The translations under genes were made by a program, and so were the position numbers. Source: SSSZ01 sp036732025 (GTDB lineage Bacteria > Pseudomonadota > Gammaproteobacteria > Burkholderiales > Rhodocyclaceae). Taken from it: a DNA stretch of 64,000 nt. The stretch lies in assembly GCA_036732025.1 (NCBI GenBank), contig DAINDE010000002.1, positions 1-64,000 on the forward strand, in the 5' to 3' direction. Below, piece after piece: positions 42,350 through 50,839 of this stretch. Below the pieces are notes generated by a model that did not search any database, was not told where the DNA came from, and was given only the letters and a program-made list of their open reading frames with translations. Numbering within the stretch: the first letter of the stretch is position 1; the number at the start of each line of letters is the position of its first letter.

Positions 42350-43156
42350 CTAATGGCGGAAACAATGGGCTCTATGCCAACTCAGGTACTTCTCGTGATG
42401 TTCCGATAGCCCTTTAACCTGTTCGGCGCCTGTCAGCCCTAGCAAAGTTCTTTGTTGTTCCTGCAGAGAGGTTGATATTTGAACGTCACCTGATGCTTGG
42501 AAGGTAATCCAGCCACCATCGAAAAGAGCATCGAGGTGGGGTGCCAGCAGAAGGCCGTTGAACACGTTGAGTCGGTCTGCGTCGGCCTCGCATTCCGCCC
42601 ACGGCTTGATGTGAGACGCCCGAAGCAAGGGTACGACGTCCAAGCCGCTTACTGCGCAGCGGCCCTGCCAATACTCGATGAGCGCCTGCCGGAAAATATC
42701 TTGTCCTACGCGCTGAACAACCAGGCGCTCAGCCTCCGTGGATGCCGGTAGGCCAGTCGAACGTGCTCTGAACGCGTTGACTGGCGTCTCCCCCATGACT
42801 CGTCCTAGCGCTGCGGCGCGTGCGAGTAGCCGATGGAGTGCCTCAAACTCGCAGACTTCCTCGACGAGTGCAGGCCATGGCCCTTCTTGTAGCGAAGCCG
42901 AATGACCGCAGTCCGCCGCGGTCTTGGCTCCCCAGCGTGTATCGGACATGCCCACCATGTAGGCCCCCGGAGACTTGACTGCAACTCCAATCTGACCTGG
43001 AAACAAGGTGGACCGGAAGACCAGCCAGCCGCCCTCTTGGACTGGATTGATGTCGAAGCCGGCGTCCTGCGCCGCTTTTTCCACCTTTGCCCACTCCAGC
43101 GCGGTGAGGTCGCTAGCAGGCTTTATCGGTAAGGAGGTGGCACGCCTTTCGTTCAT
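42350..43156 (-). CDS. HNH endonuclease (restriction-type, HNH_2)
   Basis: A 268-residue protein. The C-terminal part (residues ~170-230) is an HNH nuclease: RCAVSGLDVVPLLRASHIKP, then WAECEADADRLNVFNGLLLA and PHLDALFDGGWITF, with the His of SHIKPW, the Asn of DRLNVFNG and the His of APHLDALFD in place. The N-terminal ~120 residues (WAKVEKAAQDAGFDINPVQE, GGWLVFRSTLFPGQIGVAV) form an unassigned domain, possibly for target recognition. The domain type is frequent in restriction and anti-phage genes. It lies 55 bp downstream of the RT-nitrilase and 9 bp upstream of the GNAT-like gene. Confidence 0.8.
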   Translation of the reverse strand: MNERRATSLPIKPASDLTALEWAKVEKAAQDAGFDINPVQEGGWLVFRSTLFPGQIGVAVKSPGAYMVGMSDTRWGAKTAADCGHSASLQEGPWPALVEEVCEFEALHRLLARAAALGRVMGETPVNAFRARSTGLPASTEAERLVVQRVGQDIFRQALIEYWQGRCAVSGLDVVPLLRASHIKPWAECEADADRLNVFNGLLLAPHLDALFDGGWITFQASGDVQISTSLQEQQRTLLGLTGAEQVKGLSEHHEKYLSWHRAHCFRH

Positions 43157-43211
43157 TGACCCGCCCCCCTATAACAGCTATTGCACTTCAATTGACGCCA
43201 AAGGCCCATCA

Positions 43212-46200
43212 TTACCGCCGTGCCAGCCCAGCAGGAGGAGTCTTACCCAATCTTTCTTTGACTTTCCGACGCACAGTAACTGGCGGGGCTGCTGCATTAA
43301 GCATCGGACCGAAGTCGTCAACACTGACGTCAATCACCATTATCGAGAGCTGATTGCCTCCGTGTACGTGCGAAATCAGCCGTTTATGTTCAAGGTCATA
43401 AGGAGCTTGAGCCGTTGAGCCACCGTATTCACCACAGTTTGCAATGAGTACATGCTGGTACATGTGATAGCGCAGCGCAGAAACCATGCTATCAAAGGTC
43501 TTGACGTCCTTGTTCATGGCAGCAACGACAAACATGTGCGTCTCATCCCGCAAGTCTGCGGCTAGCGCCAAGTCGGTAGCGTCGTAGCAAATCGCGCCGG
43601 ATATACGGAATGGCCGCTCACCGCCATTGCACAATTCAATGACCACCTGATGTGGCCTCCACCGGGAAATGCCTAAGCGCTTATCATCATGAGTCAGATG
43701 CCACTTGCCTTGGTCTACCTCCTCCCATGAGCGCCTACCCGCCCTTCGCTGGGGAACAAGCCAGCGCGCGGCGTTGATAGGGCCGGGCGCTCCAGGAGCT
43801 GTCGCCCCGACCAGGCCATAGAACAGCATTGCCCCTGTCGCATCCGAAAACGCTCGCATTAGGTCCTGGTCTTCTGCATGTACGGCAAACTCAGGGAAGA
43901 TAACCAAGTCGACTTGTGGCTTCTTTTGCGCCCCAAGGACAGCGTCGCGTACCTGTATGTGACGGTACGCCAAGTACAGAAGGGCGGCGGTGTGATTCCG
44001 ATGCCGCTCTCGGTACCCGGGGGCATCAAGCCCCTCCAGACCATCGTCGAAATCTTTGTAGGCGGGCATCAGGCCCTGCACTTGAACAACCCGCAAGCAA
44101 CGAGTATCGCGTAGCGGCCACGTAACAGGATAGCGATACACCGGCGTGTCGGAGCCGCGCCCGTAGATTTTTCCTTGCTCCTGCAGTCGCGTCGAAACCA
44201 ACTTGGCGAAACCCTCAACACTAACAATTTCACCAAGCAGCGATTGTCCGTTGCTGTTTGCGATGCCGGGCCATCGCAGCAACTCGAGAAGTAACTCGGA
44301 AAACCAGGGCGTGATGGCGGACGTCGTTCCGACAAGCGCGGTCGATGTATGTAGCATGCCCATCCGCCGACTCTGCCAAGTGCTTCGGAGTCCGCGATAC
44401 CAGCCTTCTCCGTCGTCAGTAAGAAGCCAGCTCCGTGCCGTGAAATCCGGCTGTCCGGTCGCTGCAGCCCTCAGGAGTCTCCCGAAGGCATACATCCATC
44501 CCAGCCCCTTTTCGCACCACGCCGGTGTTTCATATGCCGGGTCAATTTCGGACTCAACGCGCCATTTAAGTTCGAGAACATTCGCTTGCGGGTCCTTGAG
44601 TCTCTCCCAATCTGCACAGCGCAGACGCAAATTTGCCGGTGCAAGTTGGTGCGGGCTCTTTAGCGCACGCTCCGGCAAGTTCGACAGTTGTCTTGCGAGT
44701 TGCAATAGCGCGTTTTCCTCGGAAAACAAAGCACGCGGATGCGCAATCACTTTCAGGAATGGAATCCACGCGTTCGTCTCAAGTGGCGGTGCCGATGCTG
44801 GCCAGCGCGAGTCCAGATACGCTCGCACATACTCTGGAGCGGGGAGTCGTCGCCGTCTCCCAAGCAGAGTTGCAAGCAGGTCATGGTTCATGTGCCCTAT
44901 CAACCGAATGGCTTCAGTCACCTCCGGCTTCGAACGCCCCTTCTCAAACGCACGGAACCACGCAACATAGTGCTTCTCAACAGGGTTCAGCTGAAAGCCG
45001 ACTAGCGAGATTGCGACCTCGTCGCCAGCAGGCAATTCTCGGCGCCGGCTCTCCCCTTTGACGTAATCGTTGAGTGCTCGATGGAAGCTCAACTCCGGCC
45101 CGGCCGGCAAACTATCCATTGGGTTTCCCGCGGAGGCCAGCAGAAGCGCTGCCTGCTGCTGGACGTACCAAGGCGCCCTCGGCTTCGCTAGCAGGACTTC
45201 CGTCGCTACGGCGATAAGCTCAGATTGATATGCATTCAGGTCGCCAACTTCAAAAGCAGCATCGCGTGAAGCACGCTTGCCGGTCTCCGTCGCCCCAGCT
45301 TTGAACAATTCAGCCAACACGTAGTAGGCGACTCGTTCCTCGTCCGCCGGAACGGCCTCTTGCGTCAGCTTGGACCTCAACGCGCTGAGTATTGGCTTAA
45401 GCAAGTCCGGACTCGGGAATAGGTCCAAGGCATAGCGCAGTACCTGCACAAGCGAGGGGTTGACCGACCATGCTGCAACCAGCCGGCGCGCCGTCACTTC
45501 GAAATCGTGCCTCAACGCATCCTTTGCGGTCCCTCCCTCCGGGAGCACTTCCGTGAGGTTGGTCATGCTACGACGCATGCGAAGTGACTTGGTAAGACGA
45601 AACGCCGAAAACCGGGTGAGGGTGTCGTCTCGGACTTCGAGCTTGGGGCGTGCAACAGAAGCCAAGAGCGACGAGGAACCGAGGTCGGCAACAGAATTCG
45701 CGGTTGCCGCACCGAACTCAGCCAAGGCCAACAGCCCATTCAACCCAGCTTCTACCTGCTGCAGGGTGGCTACATCAAACGGCCCGCTCAGCTGATGCTG
45801 CAGCAACTTCATTCGTGCACCGGTCCCTGCATCGCCGCCAACGGCGCCATATGGTTCGACCTCCGTTTTGTCCTGATTGATGCGTAGACGCCCTGGTCCG
45901 GTCGTCGCATCCAACTGCTCCTGCACCCACTGGGGAATGACGTCCCGAATTAGCGATTCAGGATTCGGCCAATCCCGTACGGAAACGACCAGTCGCAAAT
46001 CATCTACATACCGACAGTAGTCGTGAATTGTGACGGGTTCATGCTCTCCAACTGAGCCTTCTTCTTGGGCAACAGCCCCAAGGGCCGCATCAAATTCCAG
46101 CATGTAGGCGTTCGCCAGAAACCCGCTCGCCAATAGCCCTTGAGGCAATCCTCCGGGGAGCACCTTATCTCGGAAGAGCCCCTTCAATTCACGGTCTTCA

Positions 46201-47009
46201 TTTCTCCATTTGAAGGTCAAAATTTTCCGTAGCAAAGGCCAAAACTGTGAGCTAGCCGCAGGCACATCTGCATGAATCTTCCGATAGCTAACGTAGGCCT
46301 TCCTGAGTTTGCTAACCAACACCCTTACATCGACGTTGTCATAGAATGCGCTGAGGTCCAGCTTGACGATGAAAACAGCCGCGTCACCACCGCCTTCGCT
46401 TTCTGCTTTGCGCGCCAGTACGCTCGGCCGCTCGACGAACTGTTGATAGTCCTGAAAGTAACGACTGTAGGAGGTCGCGTTGCCCCAAGAGAAGTGCGCT
46501 CTCTGGTTGTCATCCGACCACCTGCAGTAGAGTCTGTTGCCATAACTGAATACCCCAGCCTTTAGGGCCTCTTCAGCCGGCAACATGGTGTTGCCCTGAG
46601 CGCTTTCAATGCAGTCCGCAAGGCAGAGCATCGCTGCGGTTGAGATAGTCTGCTCCCGAATACCGAGATGTGCGAGCGGACGAAGGACAGGCCGCTCATC
46701 ACCATCGGCAACCCTAGCCCCCCATCCACCGGCGCTCCTATCGCCAAAGCCCCATGCACCGTTCTTCGGCGCTGGAACCAGCCACGCCGGGTTCGGACGA
46801 AAAGCACCATCCTCAAGTTCATCCGACCACTGCTGAAGTCTCCGCTCGAGGTCGACCGCCGAGCAATCCAACTCTAACGTGTCGGCATACCAATTGTGCC
46901 GGCGGATATAGGTGTGAGCTTTCTTCCACGCTTGTGCGAGCACCACCACATCGCGTATGACGCTGACGCGCGGAGCAAGGACGCGGTATTTATCTCGAAC
47001 GATGGTCAT
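43212..47009 (-). CDS. Reverse transcriptase-nitrilase fusion, DRT type 1 (UG1) defence protein
   Basis: A 1,265-residue protein. RT domain (~residues 100-400): motif A VKLDLSAFYDNVD (~215-227), motif B GGLPQGLLASGFLANAYM (~286), catalytic YVDD in CRYVDDLRLVV (334-337) and INQDKTEVEPYG. A long alpha-helical middle follows (~400-940). The C-terminal ~970-1240 is a carbon-nitrogen hydrolase domain with the complete Glu-Lys-Cys triad: Glu1040 in VIFPEFAVH, Lys1102 in GKWHLTHDD and Cys1141 in GAICYDATD. This RT-nitrilase order is that of DRT1 (UG1), known to protect E. coli from phages. Both active sites look intact. It starts 46 bp after the DUF262 gene and is probably cotranscribed with it. Confidence 0.9.
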   Translation of the reverse strand: MTIVRDKYRVLAPRVSVIRDVVVLAQAWKKAHTYIRRHNWYADTLELDCSAVDLERRLQQWSDELEDGAFRPNPAWLVPAPKNGAWGFGDRSAGGWGARVADGDERPVLRPLAHLGIREQTISTAAMLCLADCIESAQGNTMLPAEEALKAGVFSYGNRLYCRWSDDNQRAHFSWGNATSYSRYFQDYQQFVERPSVLARKAESEGGGDAAVFIVKLDLSAFYDNVDVRVLVSKLRKAYVSYRKIHADVPAASSQFWPLLRKILTFKWRNEDRELKGLFRDKVLPGGLPQGLLASGFLANAYMLEFDAALGAVAQEEGSVGEHEPVTIHDYCRYVDDLRLVVSVRDWPNPESLIRDVIPQWVQEQLDATTGPGRLRINQDKTEVEPYGAVGGDAGTGARMKLLQHQLSGPFDVATLQQVEAGLNGLLALAEFGAATANSVADLGSSSLLASVARPKLEVRDDTLTRFSAFRLTKSLRMRRSMTNLTEVLPEGGTAKDALRHDFEVTARRLVAAWSVNPSLVQVLRYALDLFPSPDLLKPILSALRSKLTQEAVPADEERVAYYVLAELFKAGATETGKRASRDAAFEVGDLNAYQSELIAVATEVLLAKPRAPWYVQQQAALLLASAGNPMDSLPAGPELSFHRALNDYVKGESRRRELPAGDEVAISLVGFQLNPVEKHYVAWFRAFEKGRSKPEVTEAIRLIGHMNHDLLATLLGRRRRLPAPEYVRAYLDSRWPASAPPLETNAWIPFLKVIAHPRALFSEENALLQLARQLSNLPERALKSPHQLAPANLRLRCADWERLKDPQANVLELKWRVESEIDPAYETPAWCEKGLGWMYAFGRLLRAAATGQPDFTARSWLLTDDGEGWYRGLRSTWQSRRMGMLHTSTALVGTTSAITPWFSELLLELLRWPGIANSNGQSLLGEIVSVEGFAKLVSTRLQEQGKIYGRGSDTPVYRYPVTWPLRDTRCLRVVQVQGLMPAYKDFDDGLEGLDAPGYRERHRNHTAALLYLAYRHIQVRDAVLGAQKKPQVDLVIFPEFAVHAEDQDLMRAFSDATGAMLFYGLVGATAPGAPGPINAARWLVPQRRAGRRSWEEVDQGKWHLTHDDKRLGISRWRPHQVVIELCNGGERPFRISGAICYDATDLALAADLRDETHMFVVAAMNKDVKTFDSMVSALRYHMYQHVLIANCGEYGGSTAQAPYDLEHKRLISHVHGGNQLSIMVIDVSVDDFGPMLNAAAPPVTVRRKVKERLGKTPPAGLARR

Positions 47010-47055
47010 GTTGGTGCCCGGGTAAAACTCTCGCTCGAGAACTTTGAGAACCGCT

Positions 47056-48822
47056 TCATGCGCTGCCCGCCCCGGTCAGCTTCTCGTAGCCCTGACGAAT
47101 CACCTTCGCAATCAGCGGCCGCCGGGCCACTAGGAAGTCCTGGTAGCTTAGGTCCTGCCAGCCCTCAGGCAGTGCATGCCAATGCATCATCTCCTTGAGT
47201 TCCACCCCCGAAAACCTGCTGGCGTACTTCGGCCAGTAGTCCTTGGGCGGGATGTCGGAGATGGCAATATTGTCGTCCCACTCAACCAGGGCGTAGTTGG
47301 CAATCTGATTGGTGTCCCGCAACTCGGTTGTTCCAATCTTGTGGAGATAACGCTTCGGAAACAGGTGATGGCGCTCCAGCGGTTTTTTGTTGCCGATAGC
47401 GGGTGGGTCAAGCAGGTCAGCGACCTTGCCCTTAGAGAATAGCGCCTTGGCGTCGCACAGCACCAAGGCTGCGTAGTAGGCGAAGAGGCTGGGACCACGG
47501 CTGGCGGACGTTGAGAGCTCCAGCGGTAGCGTCTTTGCCCAGTAGTCATCTGTCAGCGTCGCCAGCTCGACATTCTGTAGCGCCTTAACGAAGGCAGTGG
47601 GGTCGTTGCCATCAGGCAATAGCTTGAGGTCAGTCTCATAACGGGATTCCGGAGAGCTGGTATACCGCCCAGTCAGCAGCGACATGAACAACCACCTTGC
47701 CACCGCTTGCTTGAGGGCAAACGGTTCCACGCCAAATTCGGTGCGGCCAATAAGGTAAAGCTGGTACGCGAAGATGAGAGCCCCCTCTGAACTCACGTAC
47801 CGTAAGTGGCGATAGCCGGCCGCCCGGACCACGTTCAAAAAATCAGCCCAGTGGGTCAGGTTCAGGACCCGCCCCTGAGCTTCCTTGAGCTCGGCAAACT
47901 GGGCTTCGCGGCGCGCCGGACTGAACTCACCCGTGCGAAGGTCCTTACCGCGCAGGATGGAATAGACATGCTCCAGGCGCCCCCGCCGGAAAGCGACACC
48001 CACGTTGACCCGCAACAACTGGTCAGGCTCGGGCTGGAAGATTGGATTGAACGGGCTCGCACCGTTGCCCTGGATGGGCTTGCGTGTGCCAATGCTGAAG
48101 TGCTCCAGGTCAGTTCGCCCCTGGTCCCAGAAGACCGACATCAGGGTCAGGATGAAATCCGATTGGTTGAGTTTCTTGCCCTCGCTGTTGATACGCACAA
48201 AAACATCGGCCACCTGTTCTTCATTGGCGCTCTGCGTCAACTCTAGCGCCACGAACGGATAGTTGGTCAGCCCCGCCAGCCGGCCAATGGCCTTGGCGAT
48301 GAGGTGCTCTTCGTCCTTGGACACCTCCCGGCTCTGACGAAGCCGACCCAGATAATCTGAAATCGTCTCGTAGGTATCCTTGAGAAAAACTTCTGAAATG
48401 TCGGGGATAAACTCCGTCTGCTTGTCGGTAGCCGCATCCGGCACAACGAATTCGCCCTTCAAAGGATTGAAGGCAATACGGATGAACTCGTGTTCGAAGT
48501 TGTCCCGCAGCACTGCCACCTTGTGCACCACAGCGTAGAGAGAGGTAAGCCGCTGCTGGCCGTCCACGATGAGCAGCGACGCAGCCTTCTGCTTGGCCTC
48601 GGCACCTATCGCCTTGCTGCCGGCCCCATTAACCCCGGTTTCCCAGAATAGGAAGTAGCCAACCGGGTAGCCTTTGTACATCGAGTCAAACAGGTCGCGT
48701 ACTTTGGCATTGGGCCAGACGAAGGGGCGCTGGATGTCGGGTAGGCCCAGGCTTCCTATGGCGATGTCCTGCATTAGCTTGCCAAGGCTGTAATCGACTT
48801 TTTTGAATAGCGTGCTGCTCAT
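47056..48822 (-). CDS. DUF262 and HNH nuclease protein (GmrSD-like)
   Basis: A 588-residue protein. The N-terminal DUF262 domain is a ParB-like NTP-using fold: LPDIQRPFVWPNAKVRDLFD (~27-46), GYPVGYFLFWE, and the signature LLIVDGQQRLTSLYAVV (~83-99), then VFVRINSEGKKLNQSDFILT. The C-terminal region has an HNH-type nuclease segment KPLERHHLFPKRYLHKIG (~478-495), then NQIANYALVEWDDNIAISD. Enzymes of this build (GmrSD, BrxU, SspE) cut DNA with modified bases or nick foreign DNA, using NTP hydrolysis for control. It lies 28 bp after the ATPase gene and 46 bp before the RT gene. Confidence 0.85.
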   Translation of the reverse strand: MSSTLFKKVDYSLGKLMQDIAIGSLGLPDIQRPFVWPNAKVRDLFDSMYKGYPVGYFLFWETGVNGAGSKAIGAEAKQKAASLLIVDGQQRLTSLYAVVHKVAVLRDNFEHEFIRIAFNPLKGEFVVPDAATDKQTEFIPDISEVFLKDTYETISDYLGRLRQSREVSKDEEHLIAKAIGRLAGLTNYPFVALELTQSANEEQVADVFVRINSEGKKLNQSDFILTLMSVFWDQGRTDLEHFSIGTRKPIQGNGASPFNPIFQPEPDQLLRVNVGVAFRRGRLEHVYSILRGKDLRTGEFSPARREAQFAELKEAQGRVLNLTHWADFLNVVRAAGYRHLRYVSSEGALIFAYQLYLIGRTEFGVEPFALKQAVARWLFMSLLTGRYTSSPESRYETDLKLLPDGNDPTAFVKALQNVELATLTDDYWAKTLPLELSTSASRGPSLFAYYAALVLCDAKALFSKGKVADLLDPPAIGNKKPLERHHLFPKRYLHKIGTTELRDTNQIANYALVEWDDNIAISDIPPKDYWPKYASRFSGVELKEMMHWHALPEGWQDLSYQDFLVARRPLIAKVIRQGYEKLTGAGSA

Positions 48823-48850
48823 TGTTGTTATTCCCCTGAAATCATCGGCG

Positions 48851-50830
48851 CTAAATGCCGGTCAGCCTTGATTCAAGCTGTCTCTTGAACAAGGAATCTT
48901 CTTCATTACCTGGGCGCAATTCAAGGACGAGATACGGCTCTTTGCTCAAGGAGTCCGGCGGCGGCGAGGTCGTTGTGACGACATATTGGAAAGGAGCTGT
49001 ATCTCCCTTTCGCAGCTGTGCCTCGGCCTCGCCAACCAGCAACAGGAATTCCCGGTAGAGACGTTCGCTCATGTCGGCCTCTCGGGGGCAGTCGTGGACT
49101 ATCACCCCCGGGTGGAGACTGGCATCAGACAGAGCCGAATCCATCAGTGTCGTCATATCCCCAAGGAGGACTTCAAGCACCTGGTAGGCTTCTCCGCCCA
49201 CACTGAGTTCGAATGGTTGCGTGTCCGACTCCGGCTTGAAGCCGCCAAACCCATCCTCACCCAACATCCGATGCGCCATGGTCTTGGTCAGCGCCTTCAG
49301 CGATTCGCTACGCGCAGAACTCTGCTGTCGAGCGATGAAGAGCTCAGCTTGCTTCCTTTCCAGTTCTTTCTCGAAGCGCTCTCTACGGCTTTTCGCCGCC
49401 TCCAACTCCCTGGAACTGACCCCGTTTTGCATGTTCTTCCAGAGTTTGACGAATTCATCCCATTGGCTGCGTAGGGATTCGGCATCGCTCTGGTCTGAAG
49501 CCAGTTGCATTTGGACTTTGCGGGCTGCCTGGCGACACCGGGCTACTTCTCCTTCCTGGGCGACGGCATCACGCCTGGCTGCGGCCGCTATCGAGCTTGC
49601 TTTTCGGAGCTCTTCCGAATGTTTCGCCAAGTCTGCGGCTGCCGCCTGTTTTCTCAAGTGCCAGGACAGGCTCTGCGTGGACCGCCGCTGAGCAACATAG
49701 GTGCAACTCGAGAAGTCGATGTCTCCGTGCCGGCAATGTCCCGCCAACCGCTCGAGTTCATCCACCTCCTGGGAAAGTCGATTGAAGGCAGCCTCGTTGT
49801 TATCCAAAACTGACTGCGCTATCCCGGCTTCGAGTTCGAGGAAACGTGCCGCCTGGTCTTGTTCGGTGTAGGTTGCTAGCGCCCGTCCAAGCCTCAGTTC
49901 GGCCTTTTCCACTTCAAGTTCTGTTTGCCGACACTGTCGCTCCAAGTGCGCAATCCGAAGCTCCAGCAGTTGCTCCAATGAACTGTCGACCAAATCCTTG
50001 AAGACAGGGACATCATCTGGTGCCGCCAACCGCATTCTCAACCGACGTTCGGCCAGAGCCAATTCCAGTGCAGGTAATCGCGCCAATTCCGGGAGTTCAG
50101 CTTCCAGGCTGGATAGACTCGACTGGAGCTTATCTACCTCGCGCATCAAACGGTCGACGTGGTCGTCATGCAGGCCGAGCACAGAGCGAACGAATAACGG
50201 TGGGTCCTGGCGTGGCCGACGGAAACCCAATCCGTCCCCATCCCTCCAGTGGAAAAAGGCATCGAATCGCGTCTTCTGGTCCCTGATGCACCACGCGAGC
50301 AGATGGCGCCATTCAAGAGCTTGGGTGCTGCCGGGCAAAGTCGGGTTCGGCAGCTTCCCTAGGAATGCCGCCTGGAGCTCATCTTGGTACTCGGCAAAAC
50401 TGCCTGCCAGCTGGCCGGAAAACAAGGCCTCCAGGCTTTCCCCCACCCCGGCCTGTGACCGCCCAAAACGAGCGTAAGGCCTGAACACGAGCCATGTTGT
50501 GCCATCGAGATGCACTTTGGCCGCTACGCCGCCTTTCGGGAAGGCACCTGATGCCTTATCGCAAAGAACCGTAATCGAAGCTGCCTCGTCACCCAGGCAA
50601 TGCCGCAGCAGGTAGCAGAGCGATGTCTTACCTACGCCATGGCCAGCGCTGGCCAATCCGGAAGCATCGTCTGTTTCCGGCTCCCGTGCCCAAACGACAT
50701 TCAGGCCTTGGCGTAGCTTCAGGTTGCGGGTAACGAGCAGTGGCTCGGTCGACTCAAGCAGCCAAACATCTTCAACCCATAACCTTGGCGATTGCCGAGT
50801 CGCCTTATACTCAGACAGCCAGTTCGCCAT
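48851..50830 (-). CDS. SMC/Rad50-like ATPase of the defence operon
   Basis: A 659-residue ABC-type ATPase. Walker A is SAGHGVGKTSLCYLLRHCLG (~61-80), and a Walker B-like segment PGVIVHDCPREADMSERLYR lies near residue 570. Between them (~210-520) is a long charged region likely to form an antiparallel coiled coil (LERQCRQTELEVEKAELRLG, AKSRRERFEKELERKQAELF), with a possible hinge containing HCRHGDIDFSSC. This is the layout of small SMC-like proteins that serve as sensors or DNA-translocating partners of nucleases in defence loci. It lies 9 bp after the methyltransferase gene and 28 bp before DUF262. The partner is not known. Confidence 0.75.
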   Translation of the reverse strand: MANWLSEYKATRQSPRLWVEDVWLLESTEPLLVTRNLKLRQGLNVVWAREPETDDASGLASAGHGVGKTSLCYLLRHCLGDEAASITVLCDKASGAFPKGGVAAKVHLDGTTWLVFRPYARFGRSQAGVGESLEALFSGQLAGSFAEYQDELQAAFLGKLPNPTLPGSTQALEWRHLLAWCIRDQKTRFDAFFHWRDGDGLGFRRPRQDPPLFVRSVLGLHDDHVDRLMREVDKLQSSLSSLEAELPELARLPALELALAERRLRMRLAAPDDVPVFKDLVDSSLEQLLELRIAHLERQCRQTELEVEKAELRLGRALATYTEQDQAARFLELEAGIAQSVLDNNEAAFNRLSQEVDELERLAGHCRHGDIDFSSCTYVAQRRSTQSLSWHLRKQAAAADLAKHSEELRKASSIAAAARRDAVAQEGEVARCRQAARKVQMQLASDQSDAESLRSQWDEFVKLWKNMQNGVSSRELEAAKSRRERFEKELERKQAELFIARQQSSARSESLKALTKTMAHRMLGEDGFGGFKPESDTQPFELSVGGEAYQVLEVLLGDMTTLMDSALSDASLHPGVIVHDCPREADMSERLYREFLLLVGEAEAQLRKGDTAPFQYVVTTTSPPPDSLSKEPYLVLELRPGNEEDSLFKRQLESRLTGI

Positions 50831-50839
50831 GACGCCTCC

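Noticed and set aside
43212..47009. Retron or group II intron origin for the reverse transcriptase
   Set aside because: No maturase or intron RNA domain, no msr-msd space (46 and 55 bp gaps on either side), and the C-terminal nitrilase domain is specific to the DRT1 type.
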